NCBI GenBank assembly: GCA_050950025.1
Contig: JBMNGW010000012.1
Coordinates: 7,592 to 71,591, forward strand
From: JBMNGW01 sp050950025
GTDB lineage: Bacteria > Spirochaetota > Spirochaetia > Sphaerochaetales > Sphaerochaetaceae
Direction of reading: 5' to 3'
DNA length: 64,000 nt
The notes under the pieces are model-generated. The model did not search any database. It was not told the origin of the DNA and saw only the letters and a list, made by a program, of their open reading frames with translations. Made by a program: the position numbers and the translations under genes. Below, one piece after another: positions 34,897 to 43,784 of this stretch. Position 1 is the first letter of the stretch. Each line of letters opens with the position of its first letter.

Positions 34897-36248
34897 CGCC
34901 TCCAATTCAGTGCGCCTCTGATTATTAAATCGGCTACCATGCACATCCAAGCCGCCTCAAGCCCTTTATTGAATCCAAGAATAAGGATGGAAGCGGGTAG
35001 CAACCGTACGCCCCACATACCAATAACCGAATTAATGAAGGGCCATTTGGTATCACCGGCACCTCTGAGAATACCGCTACCGACAATGCTTAAAGCAAAA
35101 AAAGGCTGGGCAAAAGCTTCAATGCGAAGCACTTTGGCCCCTAAGACTACCACTTGCTGATCTTTGGTGAGCATGCCCAATAAATTGGGGGCAAAAACAT
35201 ATAAAAAGAGACCGGCAACACTCATCATTAGTACCCCGCTACGTAAGCTTTTTTGGGCAAACGTGCGGGCTAAGTCTTTATTGGAAGCTCCCAAAGAGTG
35301 AGCTACTAACGTTGTTGCTGCCATAGAAAAGCCGCTAACAGGCATATAGGTAATTGATTCGGCAGTGATTGCTAAATGATGGGCTGCAAGGGCAATGGTA
35401 CCAATGCGGGTCACAAGCATCGTTAACACTACTTGACCGACATTCAAGGTAGCCCGTTCTAAGGCCAAAGGGGTGCCTAAAACGGCAATTTGTTTCATTG
35501 TTGACCAATCGACTTTCCAGCTGACATTTCTCCAAGGAGTTCTTAATGGCGAGCTCTTGGCCAAAAAAACACTAAAGAGAATTAAGGCACTTAATGCGGT
35601 GGCCATAGCAGTAGCTAAAGCTGCTCCTTTAACGCCCAAATTAGCTCCCCACAAAGTGGTTGTTTTGCCCCACAGATGAATCTGCCTCGTGGGGTAAATC
35701 AGTAGAGTATTGCCAATAATGTTAGCAACACTGGCTATGATGTTGGTTATTAAAGGGGAGCGGGTATCGCCGCTGGAACGAATTAGGTTGGCCATGAAAC
35801 TAAAGAGAATGGAAAAAGGGTAGGCAGAGGCAATAATGGCCATATAGGTCCCCGCTTGGGGAGCCACTGATGGCTCAACGCCAATCCATTTTGGCAGTGA
35901 ATGGGCAATAGAGCGCATAAGTGTGGTTACTACAACTGAAAGAGCCAAAATCGCCAGTAATGACTGACGTACAGTATGATGAACCCCTTTAGTATCTTGA
36001 GAGCCGATTTGGCGAGCACTTAGCACTCCAAAAGCTAAGGCAAAAGCATAAATGATTCCGTTAACCAACCAAATAGTGCTGCTGTTAACTCCCACGGCGG
36101 CTGTTGCCACCGCCCCCAACGAGCCGACCATTGCCGAATCGATGTACTGCATCATTGTGTTGAATGTTTGGTCTAGGATAATAGGCCAAGCTAACATCCA
36201 AATGGTGAGCCCAGGGGAGCGGGAGCCGTCAGTCAGCGAATTGTTCAT
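34857..36248 (-). CDS. MATE-family efflux transporter
   Basis: A 463-residue protein with twelve hydrophobic segments in two related halves. The N-terminus has WMLAWPIILDQTFNTMMQYIDSAMVG, where the P and D/S residues are typical of NorM/DinF relatives. The second half repeats this with LGTPLALERATLNVGQ. MATE proteins export cationic compounds using Na+ or H+ gradients. It follows pta on the minus strand with an 18-nt gap, and its end overlaps rsmA by 40 bp in convergent orientation. Confidence 0.88.
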   Translation of the reverse strand: MNNSLTDGSRSPGLTIWMLAWPIILDQTFNTMMQYIDSAMVGSLGAVATAAVGVNSSTIWLVNGIIYAFALAFGVLSARQIGSQDTKGVHHTVRQSLLAILALSVVVTTLMRSIAHSLPKWIGVEPSVAPQAGTYMAIIASAYPFSILFSFMANLIRSSGDTRSPLITNIIASVANIIGNTLLIYPTRQIHLWGKTTTLWGANLGVKGAALATAMATALSALILFSVFLAKSSPLRTPWRNVSWKVDWSTMKQIAVLGTPLALERATLNVGQVVLTMLVTRIGTIALAAHHLAITAESITYMPVSGFSMAATTLVAHSLGASNKDLARTFAQKSLRSGVLMMSVAGLFLYVFAPNLLGMLTKDQQVVVLGAKVLRIEAFAQPFFALSIVGSGILRGAGDTKWPFINSVIGMWGVRLLPASILILGFNKGLEAAWMCMVADLIIRGALNWRRYRIGSWVDAWRS

Positions 36249-36266
36249 GGAAAAAAGATGCTTCCT

Positions 36267-37241
36267 CTACGCTTGAGCCAACGTAATGGCGCTGGTAACA
36301 ATAATATCTTCAACACTGCACCCGCGTGATAAATCGCTCACCGGTTTAGCAAAACCTTGCAAAATGGGACCGTAGGCTTCGGCATTGGCAAAACGCTGGA
36401 CCAGTTTGTAGCCGATATTTCCCGATTGCAGATCGGGGAAGATTAAGACATTGGCTTTTCCTGCGACTTTGGAATCGGGGGCTTTACTTTTGCCTACCGA
36501 CTCAATAATGGCTGCATCGAGTTGCAACTCGCCATCCACTACGATATCGGGTCTTCTTTCTTGTAGCAATTTGGTCGCTTCAACAACTTTGTCCACCAAA
36601 GCTCCTTTGGCCGAGCCTTTGGTTGAGTAGGAGAGCATGGCAACAATTGGCTCAACTCCCAAATAGGTTTTGCACGATTCGGCCGAAGCTTCGGCAATCT
36701 CTGAAAGCTGCTGGGCAGTTGGCTCGGGAATGGTGGCACAGTCGCTGAAAATATAAGAGCCGCTAGTGGTGGCCATCACAAAGCACGAAGAGGCGCTTTT
36801 GATACCAACCTGCGTTCTAATAATCTGAAAGGAGGCAACTAAAACATTGCCGGTAGTATTTTCTGCACCTGCTACCATGGCATCGGCATCTCCGGTGCGT
36901 ACCATCATTGCAGCCCATTTTAGCGGATCGACGATTAGCTGGTCTGCTTCTTGAGCACTCATCCCTTTGCTTTTGCGCAGTTCGTAGTACTCGGCGGCAT
37001 AGGGGGCGCGTTTATCACTGTCAAGTGGATTTATAAGGTTGATACCTGCCAACGAAACATTGGCTTCGGTTGCCGCTTTTTTGATAGCTGAAGGCTCCCC
37101 AACGAGCATTACTGTTGAGGCTAACTGCTCATCTAGGATCTGACGAGCAGCGGTAATAATCCTTTTTTCGGTACCTTCAGGTAACACAAGGCGCTTTTGC
37201 AATGATTTGGCTTTAGCTTTCATACTTTGGGCAAATGTCAT
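36267..37241 (-). CDS. pta: Phosphate acetyltransferase
   Basis: A 324-residue short-form Pta that converts acetyl-CoA and phosphate to acetyl phosphate. VLPEGTEKRIITAAR and the DPLKWAAMMVR, SYSTKGSA and VDGELQLDAA segments are typical of the family. The N-terminal regulatory domain of enterobacterial long Pta is missing. It should draw on acetyl-CoA from the pyruvate dehydrogenase encoded at 10.8-16.1 kb. No acetate kinase gene is adjacent. AGGAG precedes the ATG. It is divergent from tyrA. Confidence 0.94.
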   Translation of the reverse strand: MTFAQSMKAKAKSLQKRLVLPEGTEKRIITAARQILDEQLASTVMLVGEPSAIKKAATEANVSLAGINLINPLDSDKRAPYAAEYYELRKSKGMSAQEADQLIVDPLKWAAMMVRTGDADAMVAGAENTTGNVLVASFQIIRTQVGIKSASSCFVMATTSGSYIFSDCATIPEPTAQQLSEIAEASAESCKTYLGVEPIVAMLSYSTKGSAKGALVDKVVEATKLLQERRPDIVVDGELQLDAAIIESVGKSKAPDSKVAGKANVLIFPDLQSGNIGYKLVQRFANAEAYGPILQGFAKPVSDLSRGCSVEDIIVTSAITLAQA

Positions 37242-37314
37242 GTAGGACTCCTGTTATCTCTTTTTGCCCAAGGATACCATATCAAAAGGAGGTAGAGAAT
37301 ACCCGGGCTCTGCA

Positions 37315-37344
37315 TTGTCGGACAATTTGATTTTGTGCTAGGAT
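37315..37344 (+). promoter_or_regulatory. tyrA promoter, predicted leaderless
   Basis: TTGTCG, an 18-nt spacer and TAGGAT with TGC before it (extended -10), then GAGATT and the ATG at 37351. TTGTCGGACAA around the -35 is a perfect palindrome and may be an operator. Confidence 0.6.
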
Positions 37345-37350
37345 GAGATT

Positions 37351-38100
37351 ATGGAAATTGGCGTATATGGACTGGGGCGCTTTGGCACGTTTTGGGCTAA
37401 GCAGCTAAGTCGTTATCATACAGTAAAGGGGTATAATCGCAGCCCCAAAAACTCTTTGGATTTTCCAATTGAATTGGTAAGCGAAGAGGAAGTGCTAAAC
37501 TGTGAAGCGGTAATGTTGTGTGTCACCATCGATTCACTGGAGGCGGTGCTTAAGCGTATTAGTCCGCTGTTGGCAAAAGGGTGCACAGTCATTGATACCT
37601 GCTCAGTTAAAGTCTACCCATCGCTACTGATGGAAAAATTGTTGCCTCCCCAGATTAACATCATAGCCACCCACCCAATGTTTGGCCCCGATTCGGGTAA
37701 ACATGGGATTAAAGGCCTCCCTTTAGTGTACTGCCCGATTAGAGGATCTCAAGAGCTTTTTGCAACATGGGAAAAAGTGTTTGCCAACATGGAGTTAAAC
37801 GTCTTGCCTATGAGCTGTGATGACCATGACAAAGAAGCGGCCTACTCACAAGGGGTCACCCACTTTGTCGGTCGGGTTCTTGATCAGCTGCAGCTGAAAA
37901 AAACGGAGTTGGCTACGGTAGGGTATACCAACTTGCTGGCGATAGTGGAGCAAACATGCAACGATCCGCTGCAACTCTTTTACGATTTACAACGTTATAA
38001 CCCGTATGCCAAGCAGATGCACCTTCAGTTACAGCAAGCCCTTGACCATGTGTTACATATCTTGCAAGAACAGGATGAGAAGGGATTAAAACTGCCATGA
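37351..38100 (+). CDS. tyrA: Prephenate dehydrogenase-type protein
   Basis: A 249-residue NAD(P)-binding oxidoreductase. GVYGLGRFG is the Rossmann motif. ATHPMFGPDSG is the conserved active-site segment of prephenate/arogenate dehydrogenases, with the histidine that polarises the ring hydroxyl. The C-terminal helices (GVTHFVGRVL, then YNPYAKQM) form the dimer part. It oxidatively decarboxylates prephenate or arogenate in tyrosine synthesis. At 249 aa it is shorter than TyrA with ACT or mutase domains. The ATG lies 6 nt after the -10 box, and its stop overlaps mtaB by ATGA. Confidence 0.87.
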   Translation: MEIGVYGLGRFGTFWAKQLSRYHTVKGYNRSPKNSLDFPIELVSEEEVLNCEAVMLCVTIDSLEAVLKRISPLLAKGCTVIDTCSVKVYPSLLMEKLLPPQINIIATHPMFGPDSGKHGIKGLPLVYCPIRGSQELFATWEKVFANMELNVLPMSCDDHDKEAAYSQGVTHFVGRVLDQLQLKKTELATVGYTNLLAIVEQTCNDPLQLFYDLQRYNPYAKQMHLQLQQALDHVLHILQEQDEKGLKLP

Positions 38101-39425
38101 CTGTTTTTATCTATACATTGGGGTGCAAGCTCAATCAGTGCGAAAGTGAAGCGATTGCCGATGCTTTTACCCACCAAGGATTTGAAGTTGTCTCTTCGGA
38201 CCAGAGAGCCGATTTGTACATTGTAAATACCTGTACTGTGACCAGTAAGGCCGAACAAAAAGCACGCCGGATGATTCGTAAGTATGCCAATGAAGAACAA
38301 AAGCCGGTGGTACTTGTTTCTGGCTGCTATGCCCAAATGGAGAAAGAGGAGTTACAGAACCTTCATAAGCGTGTGGTTGTCGTCTCTTTAGATGATAAAC
38401 CGCTTCTTTTACAACTCCCTTTGTTTCTGAGTCACACCCATATAGCCTCCATTGATTTGCTAGAAGCAGTTAAAGAGTTTGCCCTACGCAATGAACAAAA
38501 AGAGTCTTCTCCATTTGATTATGATGCTGCCTCATTCTCTGTTCATAGCCGAGCCTTTGTTAAAATCCAAGACGGGTGTGATAACCGCTGTGCCTATTGC
38601 AGAGTCTCTTTGGCTCGCGGTGCAGCTGTCAGTTTAGAGTACCAGCAGGTTCTGCAGCGTATTGCAGCGTTACAAGAGCAAGGGTATGCCGAAATCGTCC
38701 TTACTGGGGTGAACATTAGTGCCTATCAAAGTGATGATGTCGATTTGGCAAAGCTGCTGAAACTGTTGTTGGCCCAAAGCGGAGCCTCAGTGCGATTTAG
38801 ACTTAGTTCACTGGAACCCGATCGCTTAGACGCACCTTTAATTGAGCTCTTTAGTGATTACAGAATTCAGCCCCATTTTCATTTGCCGGTCCAATCGGCT
38901 TCCGATGTTGTTTTAAAGCGGGTGAACCGCCACTACGATGTCAAACGGTTGTATGAGGCGGTCTCTTTGTTACGGCAGGTCAAAAACGACCCGTTTATTG
39001 CCGCCGATATGATTAGCGGCTTACCTGGAGAAACAGAAGAGGAATTTGAAAAAAGCTATCGGGTGATCAAAGAGCTCGATTTTAGCCAATTGCATGTCTT
39101 TCCTTTCTCCCCACGACCCCAAACACCTTTGTTTGCCGCCAAAGATAGAGTCCCTGAGTATGTCAGAGACCAACGAGCTAAAAAGCTGCGTGCTCTTTCA
39201 GCCATCCATTACCGCCGCTACATGGGCCGCCAAATTGGCCAAGAAGGAGAAGTCATTTTAGAGCAAATCCAAGATGATTCCTCATGGAGAGGTATAAGTG
39301 GTAATTACCTGCATGTGGTCGTTGAAGATGTTCCCAATCAGCTAAAACGGGGTGCTTTAGTGCCCGTTATATTTGAAAAACAGGCAGCTCAGATAGTGCC
39401 AATTGCCCGTTTGCGCTACGCATAA
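38097..39425 (+). CDS. mtaB: tRNA t6A37 methylthiotransferase
   Basis: A 442-residue radical SAM enzyme with two iron-sulfur clusters. N-terminal cysteines in LGCKLNQCESE, VNTCTVTSKA and VSGCYAQ bind the auxiliary cluster. CDNRCAYC is the radical SAM CxxxCxxC motif. A TRAM-like C-terminus follows. MtaB adds a methylthio group to t6A37 of tRNA; the GCKLNQ N-terminus distinguishes it from MiaB. It overlaps tyrA by 4 nt, so translation is coupled. No break is seen. Confidence 0.92.
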   Translation: MTVFIYTLGCKLNQCESEAIADAFTHQGFEVVSSDQRADLYIVNTCTVTSKAEQKARRMIRKYANEEQKPVVLVSGCYAQMEKEELQNLHKRVVVVSLDDKPLLLQLPLFLSHTHIASIDLLEAVKEFALRNEQKESSPFDYDAASFSVHSRAFVKIQDGCDNRCAYCRVSLARGAAVSLEYQQVLQRIAALQEQGYAEIVLTGVNISAYQSDDVDLAKLLKLLLAQSGASVRFRLSSLEPDRLDAPLIELFSDYRIQPHFHLPVQSASDVVLKRVNRHYDVKRLYEAVSLLRQVKNDPFIAADMISGLPGETEEEFEKSYRVIKELDFSQLHVFPFSPRPQTPLFAAKDRVPEYVRDQRAKKLRALSAIHYRRYMGRQIGQEGEVILEQIQDDSSWRGISGNYLHVVVEDVPNQLKRGALVPVIFEKQAAQIVPIARLRYA

Positions 39426-39537
39426 GGGATTTTTTTGCGTAGACTCTTAAGGAAAATTTCGTCAGTTACGATTCTGCTAAGGGTAATTAGGTGCAGTATA
39501 GCGATATAAGGAGCCTAGGTTTGCGTCGATTATCTCC

Positions 39538-39566
39538 TTGCCTTTTGACCAATTCCTAGTTACTCT
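39538..39566 (+). promoter_or_regulatory. AraC-family gene promoter
   Basis: TTGCCT, a 17-nt spacer and TACTCT, 20 nt upstream of the ATG, with AAGGTGG between. The remaining part of the 39426-39586 gap shows no feature I can name. Confidence 0.4.
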
Positions 39567-39586
39567 TTAAGCGAAGGTGGCTCAAT

Positions 39587-40324
39587 ATGAGTGATAAAAA
39601 AGAGCAGTATATGCCAGAATCGTTAAACATGGTTCAAATTGAGCGGCGCTATGAGCTGGAGCATGAGATGCTGCATGCGGTCAAATGGGGCAACCCATAC
39701 CGCGTTGAAGATTTACTGCAGATGCGTCGTACCATTTTCCCTGAATCGATGTGTAAAGATTCTGAGTCTGAGGAACAACAGTTACGCTGCAGCAAAAACG
39801 AACTAGTGGCCCTAAACGCCTTGTGCCGTTATGCTGCTCGCCAAGGAGGAGTGCAGCCTTTATACCTCCATAGTTTGGCTAACAAATACTCATTGATGAT
39901 TGAGAATGCTGTCTCTTCTGCCTATCTTGCTGATGTATTGTATAGTCAGATTGCCCTTGATTATGCCAATGCCGTACTCGAATTTTCCGTTAACAGTTAC
40001 AGCCCGATGATTAAAAAAATTGTCACTTATTTAGCGGTTCATTTAACTGAAGATGTGCGCATTGAACAGCTGGGGCAAATGCACAACACCCATATCTCTC
40101 ATATTTCGCGTAAATTCAAAAAAGAGACTGGCATGTCAATTCCTGCCTATGTGAGCAAACAGCGTATCGGCTTAGCAAAGCTCTATTTTGAAGATGGTAA
40201 AACATCAATTAAAGAGATATCTGATATGCTGGGGTTCAACGACAGTAACTACTTTAGCAAAGTATTTAAACGCTATGCTGGAATGACTCCCTCTGAGTAC
40301 ATCAACTCTATTCAGCAGAGATAG
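39587..40324 (+). CDS. AraC-family transcriptional regulator
   Basis: A 245-residue protein. The last 100 residues form two helix-turn-helix units: ACT-like MHNTHISHISRKFKKETGMS, then ISDMLGFNDSNYFSKVFKRY ending in GMTPSEYI, the classical AraC signature. The N-terminal 140 residues do not resemble the usual cupin sensor; they are helical and contain several cysteines. Targets are unknown. The final 17 bp overlap the convergent cysE, an arrangement that could couple the two. Confidence 0.87.
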   Translation: MSDKKEQYMPESLNMVQIERRYELEHEMLHAVKWGNPYRVEDLLQMRRTIFPESMCKDSESEEQQLRCSKNELVALNALCRYAARQGGVQPLYLHSLANKYSLMIENAVSSAYLADVLYSQIALDYANAVLEFSVNSYSPMIKKIVTYLAVHLTEDVRIEQLGQMHNTHISHISRKFKKETGMSIPAYVSKQRIGLAKLYFEDGKTSIKEISDMLGFNDSNYFSKVFKRYAGMTPSEYINSIQQR

Positions 40325-41267
40325 GAGTTTTTTGGCACTTTTTCCCCTTTTTGACAGGCGGCAATTCTCGCAGAATGTGCTTAGCCTCCGTATTTTGTAC
40401 CAACGTGTTAGGCGGCACATTCTCTCTGATCCACGTACTTGAACCGATAATGGTATTTGTGCCGACAACAATATCCCCAAGTAGCGTCGCATTGGCATAC
40501 ACTGTCACATCATCTTCTAAAGTGGGGTGGCGCTTTGTCCCTCTGACTAGCTCTCCGCTGCCGTCTTTGGGAAAACTTAAAGCTCCCAACGTAACTCCTT
40601 GGTAAATTTTTACCCTATTGCCGATATTCGTTGTCTCTCCAATGACCACTCCTGTGCCATGATCAATGAAAAAGCACCTGCCAATAGAAGCGCCGGGATG
40701 AATATCGATGCCGGTTTGTTTGTGTATCGATTCACTGAGCATACGGGGAACCAGGGGAACGTTTTGTTGATATAAAAAATGGGCGATACGATGAATGGTA
40801 ATAGCCCGTACTCCCGGATAACAAATAATTGTTTCGCGGATGGAAGTAGCCGCCGGATCTCCTTCATAAGCGGCTTGGGCATCCTCTTTCATCATGGCTC
40901 TCAGAGTACCCAAATTACTAAACAATTTTGCCACCGTTTGGTCGGCCATCTGCTGATAAGGAGTTGTTTGCTCATCGGCTAAATTTAGCGGATTATCGTG
41001 GTAGAGGGCCAAATATATTTGCTGGTGTAATCGACTGCCCACTTTTTGCATCAAAGTTGTAATCAGCAACCGCATTTGTTGTACCGACTCCAGCTTTTCG
41101 CCGCTTCGGCCCGGAAAAAGGAGTTCCAACAACTCTTCAATAATGAGCTCCACTTCAACCGGTGACGGAATGGGGCGAAAACCGACGAAATTGGCTTGGC
41201 CGTAACGATCGAAACTGGCTAAATACGGCTCTATATAGGGGTCAACAGAACGCTTTTTTTCATGCAT
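40308..41267 (-). CDS. cysE: Serine O-acetyltransferase, long form
   Basis: A 319-residue left-handed beta-helix acetyltransferase that makes O-acetylserine for cysteine synthesis. The helical N-terminal domain leads into YPGVRAITIHRIAHFLY, then the hexapeptide repeats with GIDIHPGASIG and FIDHGTGVVIGET, which hold the catalytic histidines. The long N-terminal extension resembles the EpsC-type group. The start ATG lies 6 nt after a -10 box. No cysK is adjacent. The C-terminal end is lysine-rich. Confidence 0.92.
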   Translation of the reverse strand: MHEKKRSVDPYIEPYLASFDRYGQANFVGFRPIPSPVEVELIIEELLELLFPGRSGEKLESVQQMRLLITTLMQKVGSRLHQQIYLALYHDNPLNLADEQTTPYQQMADQTVAKLFSNLGTLRAMMKEDAQAAYEGDPAATSIRETIICYPGVRAITIHRIAHFLYQQNVPLVPRMLSESIHKQTGIDIHPGASIGRCFFIDHGTGVVIGETTNIGNRVKIYQGVTLGALSFPKDGSGELVRGTKRHPTLEDDVTVYANATLLGDIVVGTNTIIGSSTWIRENVPPNTLVQNTEAKHILRELPPVKKGKKCQKTPISAE

Positions 41268-41273
41268 GGCTCA

Positions 41274-41302
41274 ACCATACACCAACGCCCCTACCTCATC
41301 AA
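41274..41302 (-). promoter_or_regulatory. cysE promoter, predicted leaderless
   Basis: On the minus strand: TTGATG, a 17-nt spacer and TATGGT, then TGAGCC and the ATG at 41267. The predicted start of transcription is at the start codon. Confidence 0.55.
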
Positions 41303-41316
41303 GAGAGCCTATGCTC

Positions 41317-41346
41317 TTGAAGAGAGGGCCCCAATTTACGTATAGT
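41317..41346 (+). promoter_or_regulatory. argS promoter
   Basis: TTGAAG, an 18-nt spacer and TATAGT, 24 nt before the ATG. AAGGAG follows, giving an ordinary leader. It is divergent from the cysE promoter. Confidence 0.6.
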
Positions 41347-41370
41347 AGGCTTTGGTGAAGGAGAGTGGGG

Positions 41371-43116
41371 ATGAAACGGTACAAAGAGATTTGGAAAACA
41401 CTGGTAGAGAGGGAAATCCTCTTATTAAGCGAGCTTACTGAAATTCCATCCCTGACGGTCCAAAAACCTCCCAGTTCAGAGATGGGAGAGATTGCTTTTC
41501 CCCTTTTTGCTTATGCCAAAGTGCTAAAAACGTCTCCTGCCGCTTTAGCTACTGAGCTTAAAAAGCGGCTTGAACAGCGGGATGACTTACCTAAAGGAGA
41601 GCTACTGGCCTTAGGACCGTATTTGAATGTACGTTTGGACCTTCAGCAGCTGGCAAGCACAGTCCATGCTGAAATAACTCAACAGCACTCCTTGTACGGG
41701 ACAACATCGCTATTGCAAGGCCAGCGAATAATGGTCGAATTTAGCTGCCCCAATACTAACAAACCGCTTCATTTGGGCCACTTGCGCAATGATGCTATCG
41801 GCCAAAGCATCGCCAATATCTTAAAAGCTAATGGGGCAGAGGTCTATAAAGTTAATCTTATTAATAACCGCGGGGTCCACATTTGCAAATCGATGCTTGC
41901 CTACCAAAAATTTGGCAACAATGAGACTCCCAGCAGCTCAGGTATTAAAGGCGATCATTTGGTTGGCGATTATTATGTCCGCTTTGCCAGCTGGGAGAAA
42001 GAAGACCCTTCAGCTGGGTTGCAAGCTCAACAGATGCTTAAAAAATGGGAGCAAGGAGATGCTGAAACACTGGCATTATGGGAGAAAATGAACAGTTGGA
42101 CCCTTGAAGGCATCCAGCAGACCTACCAAAAAACAGGCGTCTCTTTTGACCGCTACTACTACGAAAGCGAAACCTATTCATTGGGCAAAGATATGGTACT
42201 TCAAGGGTTGCAACAAGGAGTTTTCTACGAAGAGGAAGATGGGTCAATATGGGTCGATTTAACGGCTATTAACCTCGATAAAAAAGTCCTTTTGCGCAAA
42301 GACGGCACATCGTTGTATGTAACCCAAGATTTGGGAACGGCTGTTGCCCGTCACAATGATTGGCCATTTGATTCCCAAATTTATGTGGTGGCCAATGAAC
42401 AATCGTACCACTTTAAAGTACTTTTCCATATTCTTGAGAAATTGGGCTTCAGTTGGGCAAGAAATTTACACCATCTGGCCTATGGGATGGTGAATCTACC
42501 CGAAGGGAAAATGAAAAGTCGCGAGGGGACAGTTGTTGATGCCGATGATTTAATTGAAGAGCTCACCCTTTTGGCTAAAGCTGAGATTGTGAATAAAGAG
42601 CGCCAGAACATGGTAGATGATGTGGATGCCACTGCCGCTAACATAGCTTTGGGAGCCTTGAACTACTTCTTACTGCAAGTTAACCCGATGAAAGATATGG
42701 TCTTTAATCCCGATGAGTCGATCTCTTTTACGGGTAATACGGGCCCCTATTTACAGTACATGGGGGCACGTATTAGCAGTATGATGCGCCTCTTTGCCCA
42801 AAACAGTGAAAAATATGAGAAGATTGATTTTGATCCGGCAGCTCTTTGTTTGGAAGAGGAGCGAGAACTACTGGTTTTAGTTGCCTCATTTTCGGAAGTT
42901 GTTGAAACAGCTGCTGTTGAATTTAATCCTTCGGCTATTACAGGCTATTTGTATGAGTTATCGCGCCTGTTTAGTCGCTACTACCACGATCATCCGATTT
43001 TAAAAGCGGCTTCCCCTTCGTTGGTCAAAGCACGTATTGAGCTGGTAGCTATGGTGCTTCAGGTGTTGAAAAATGCCTACGCTTTGCTGGGAATTCCTTT
43101 TTTGGAGTCGATGTAG
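41371..43116 (+). CDS. argS: Arginyl-tRNA synthetase
   Basis: A 581-residue class I synthetase that charges tRNA-Arg. EFSCPNTNKPLHLGHLRND contains the HIGH-type motif (HLGH). GKMKSREGTVVDADDL replaces the KMSKS loop, as is normal for ArgRS. The anticodon-binding DALR domain is at the C-terminus (YLYELSRLFSRYYHDHPIL). A GTG at 41365 is in frame but too close to the AAGGAG at 41358-41363. The ATG at 41371 has correct spacing. No frameshift is seen, unlike in the synthetases at 57-62 kb. Confidence 0.95.
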   Translation: MKRYKEIWKTLVEREILLLSELTEIPSLTVQKPPSSEMGEIAFPLFAYAKVLKTSPAALATELKKRLEQRDDLPKGELLALGPYLNVRLDLQQLASTVHAEITQQHSLYGTTSLLQGQRIMVEFSCPNTNKPLHLGHLRNDAIGQSIANILKANGAEVYKVNLINNRGVHICKSMLAYQKFGNNETPSSSGIKGDHLVGDYYVRFASWEKEDPSAGLQAQQMLKKWEQGDAETLALWEKMNSWTLEGIQQTYQKTGVSFDRYYYESETYSLGKDMVLQGLQQGVFYEEEDGSIWVDLTAINLDKKVLLRKDGTSLYVTQDLGTAVARHNDWPFDSQIYVVANEQSYHFKVLFHILEKLGFSWARNLHHLAYGMVNLPEGKMKSREGTVVDADDLIEELTLLAKAEIVNKERQNMVDDVDATAANIALGALNYFLLQVNPMKDMVFNPDESISFTGNTGPYLQYMGARISSMMRLFAQNSEKYEKIDFDPAALCLEEERELLVLVASFSEVVETAAVEFNPSAITGYLYELSRLFSRYYHDHPILKAASPSLVKARIELVAMVLQVLKNAYALLGIPFLESM

Positions 43117-43119
43117 CCC

Positions 43120-43148
43120 TTGTCATTCGTTGGGCGTTATGATATAAG
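43120..43148 (+). promoter_or_regulatory. rplU operon promoter
   Basis: TTGTCA, a 17-nt spacer and TATAAG, beginning 4 nt after the argS stop. It should drive rplU-rpmA-obg-nadD-yqeK and the following genes to rsfS. Confidence 0.65.
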
Positions 43149-43182
43149 AAACACTGCATATTTATGGGAAGGATGTAACAAG

Positions 43183-43494
43183 ATGTACGCACTGGTTGAA
43201 ATTAAAGGCAGACAGTACAAGGTGCAAGAAGGCGCTGTGTTGAAAGTCGATACATTTAAAGAAGAAAGTGGTTCGGTGTTGGAGTTTGATACTGTCGTGG
43301 CAATTGCCGATGGCGAAAACTCTCAGTTTGGCACCCCGTATGTGAAAGGGGCCAAAGTAATAGCTACCCTTGGTGAAGTTGTTAAAGGCGAAAAGATCAA
43401 AGTCTTCAAGTTCAAAAGAAGAAAAGGGTATGCCAGAACACAGGGGCACCGACAATCATATTCGATGCTCACTATCGATAAAATCAAAGCGTAA
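43183..43494 (+). CDS. rplU: 50S ribosomal protein L21
   Basis: A 103-residue ribosomal protein starting MYALVEIKGRQYKVQEG, the standard L21 opening. It ends with FKFKRRKGYARTQGHRQ, which contacts 23S rRNA. A longer frame from 43120 adds 21 residues that overlap the promoter, so 43183 is preferred; GGAAGGA lies upstream. It is the first gene of a conserved translation and GTPase operon. Nothing unusual. Confidence 0.95.
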   Translation: MYALVEIKGRQYKVQEGAVLKVDTFKEESGSVLEFDTVVAIADGENSQFGTPYVKGAKVIATLGEVVKGEKIKVFKFKRRKGYARTQGHRQSYSMLTIDKIKA

Positions 43495-43505
43495 GGAGAT
43501 ACCCC

Positions 43506-43760
43506 ATGGCACAAAAGAAAGGTGGCGGAAGCTCAAAGAACGGAAGAGACTCTAATGCTCAGCGTCTTGGAGTGAAACGCTTTGGTGGACAGAACGTTAA
43601 AGCCGGAGAGATTATCGTACGCCAAAGAGGCAATAAGTTTCATGCCGGAGAGAATGTCGGTTGCGGAAGAGATTACACGCTCTTTGCAAAAATCGGCGGT
43701 GCTGTCGAATTTCATACACGTAACAATCGCAAGTACGTGCGCATCCACTCAGCCGAATAA
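43506..43760 (+). CDS. rpmA: 50S ribosomal protein L27
   Basis: An 84-residue protein of the peptidyl-transferase region. MAQKKGGGSSKNGRDSNAQ and LGVKRFGGQNVKAGEIIVRQ are diagnostic of L27. The N-terminal tail has the lysines that reach toward the P site. Its start is MAQKK without the cleavable leader seen in Firmicutes L27. It lies 11 nt after rplU with AAGGAG upstream and is followed by obg. Confidence 0.96.
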   Translation: MAQKKGGGSSKNGRDSNAQRLGVKRFGGQNVKAGEIIVRQRGNKFHAGENVGCGRDYTLFAKIGGAVEFHTRNNRKYVRIHSAE

Positions 43761-43784
43761 CAGGAATTCACCTGTACATCTACC

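Noticed and set aside
39417..39441. TACGCA...TGCGTA inverted repeat with a T run after mtaB
   Set aside because: The seven T residues lie inside the 13-nt loop, not after the stem, so it is not a normal intrinsic terminator.
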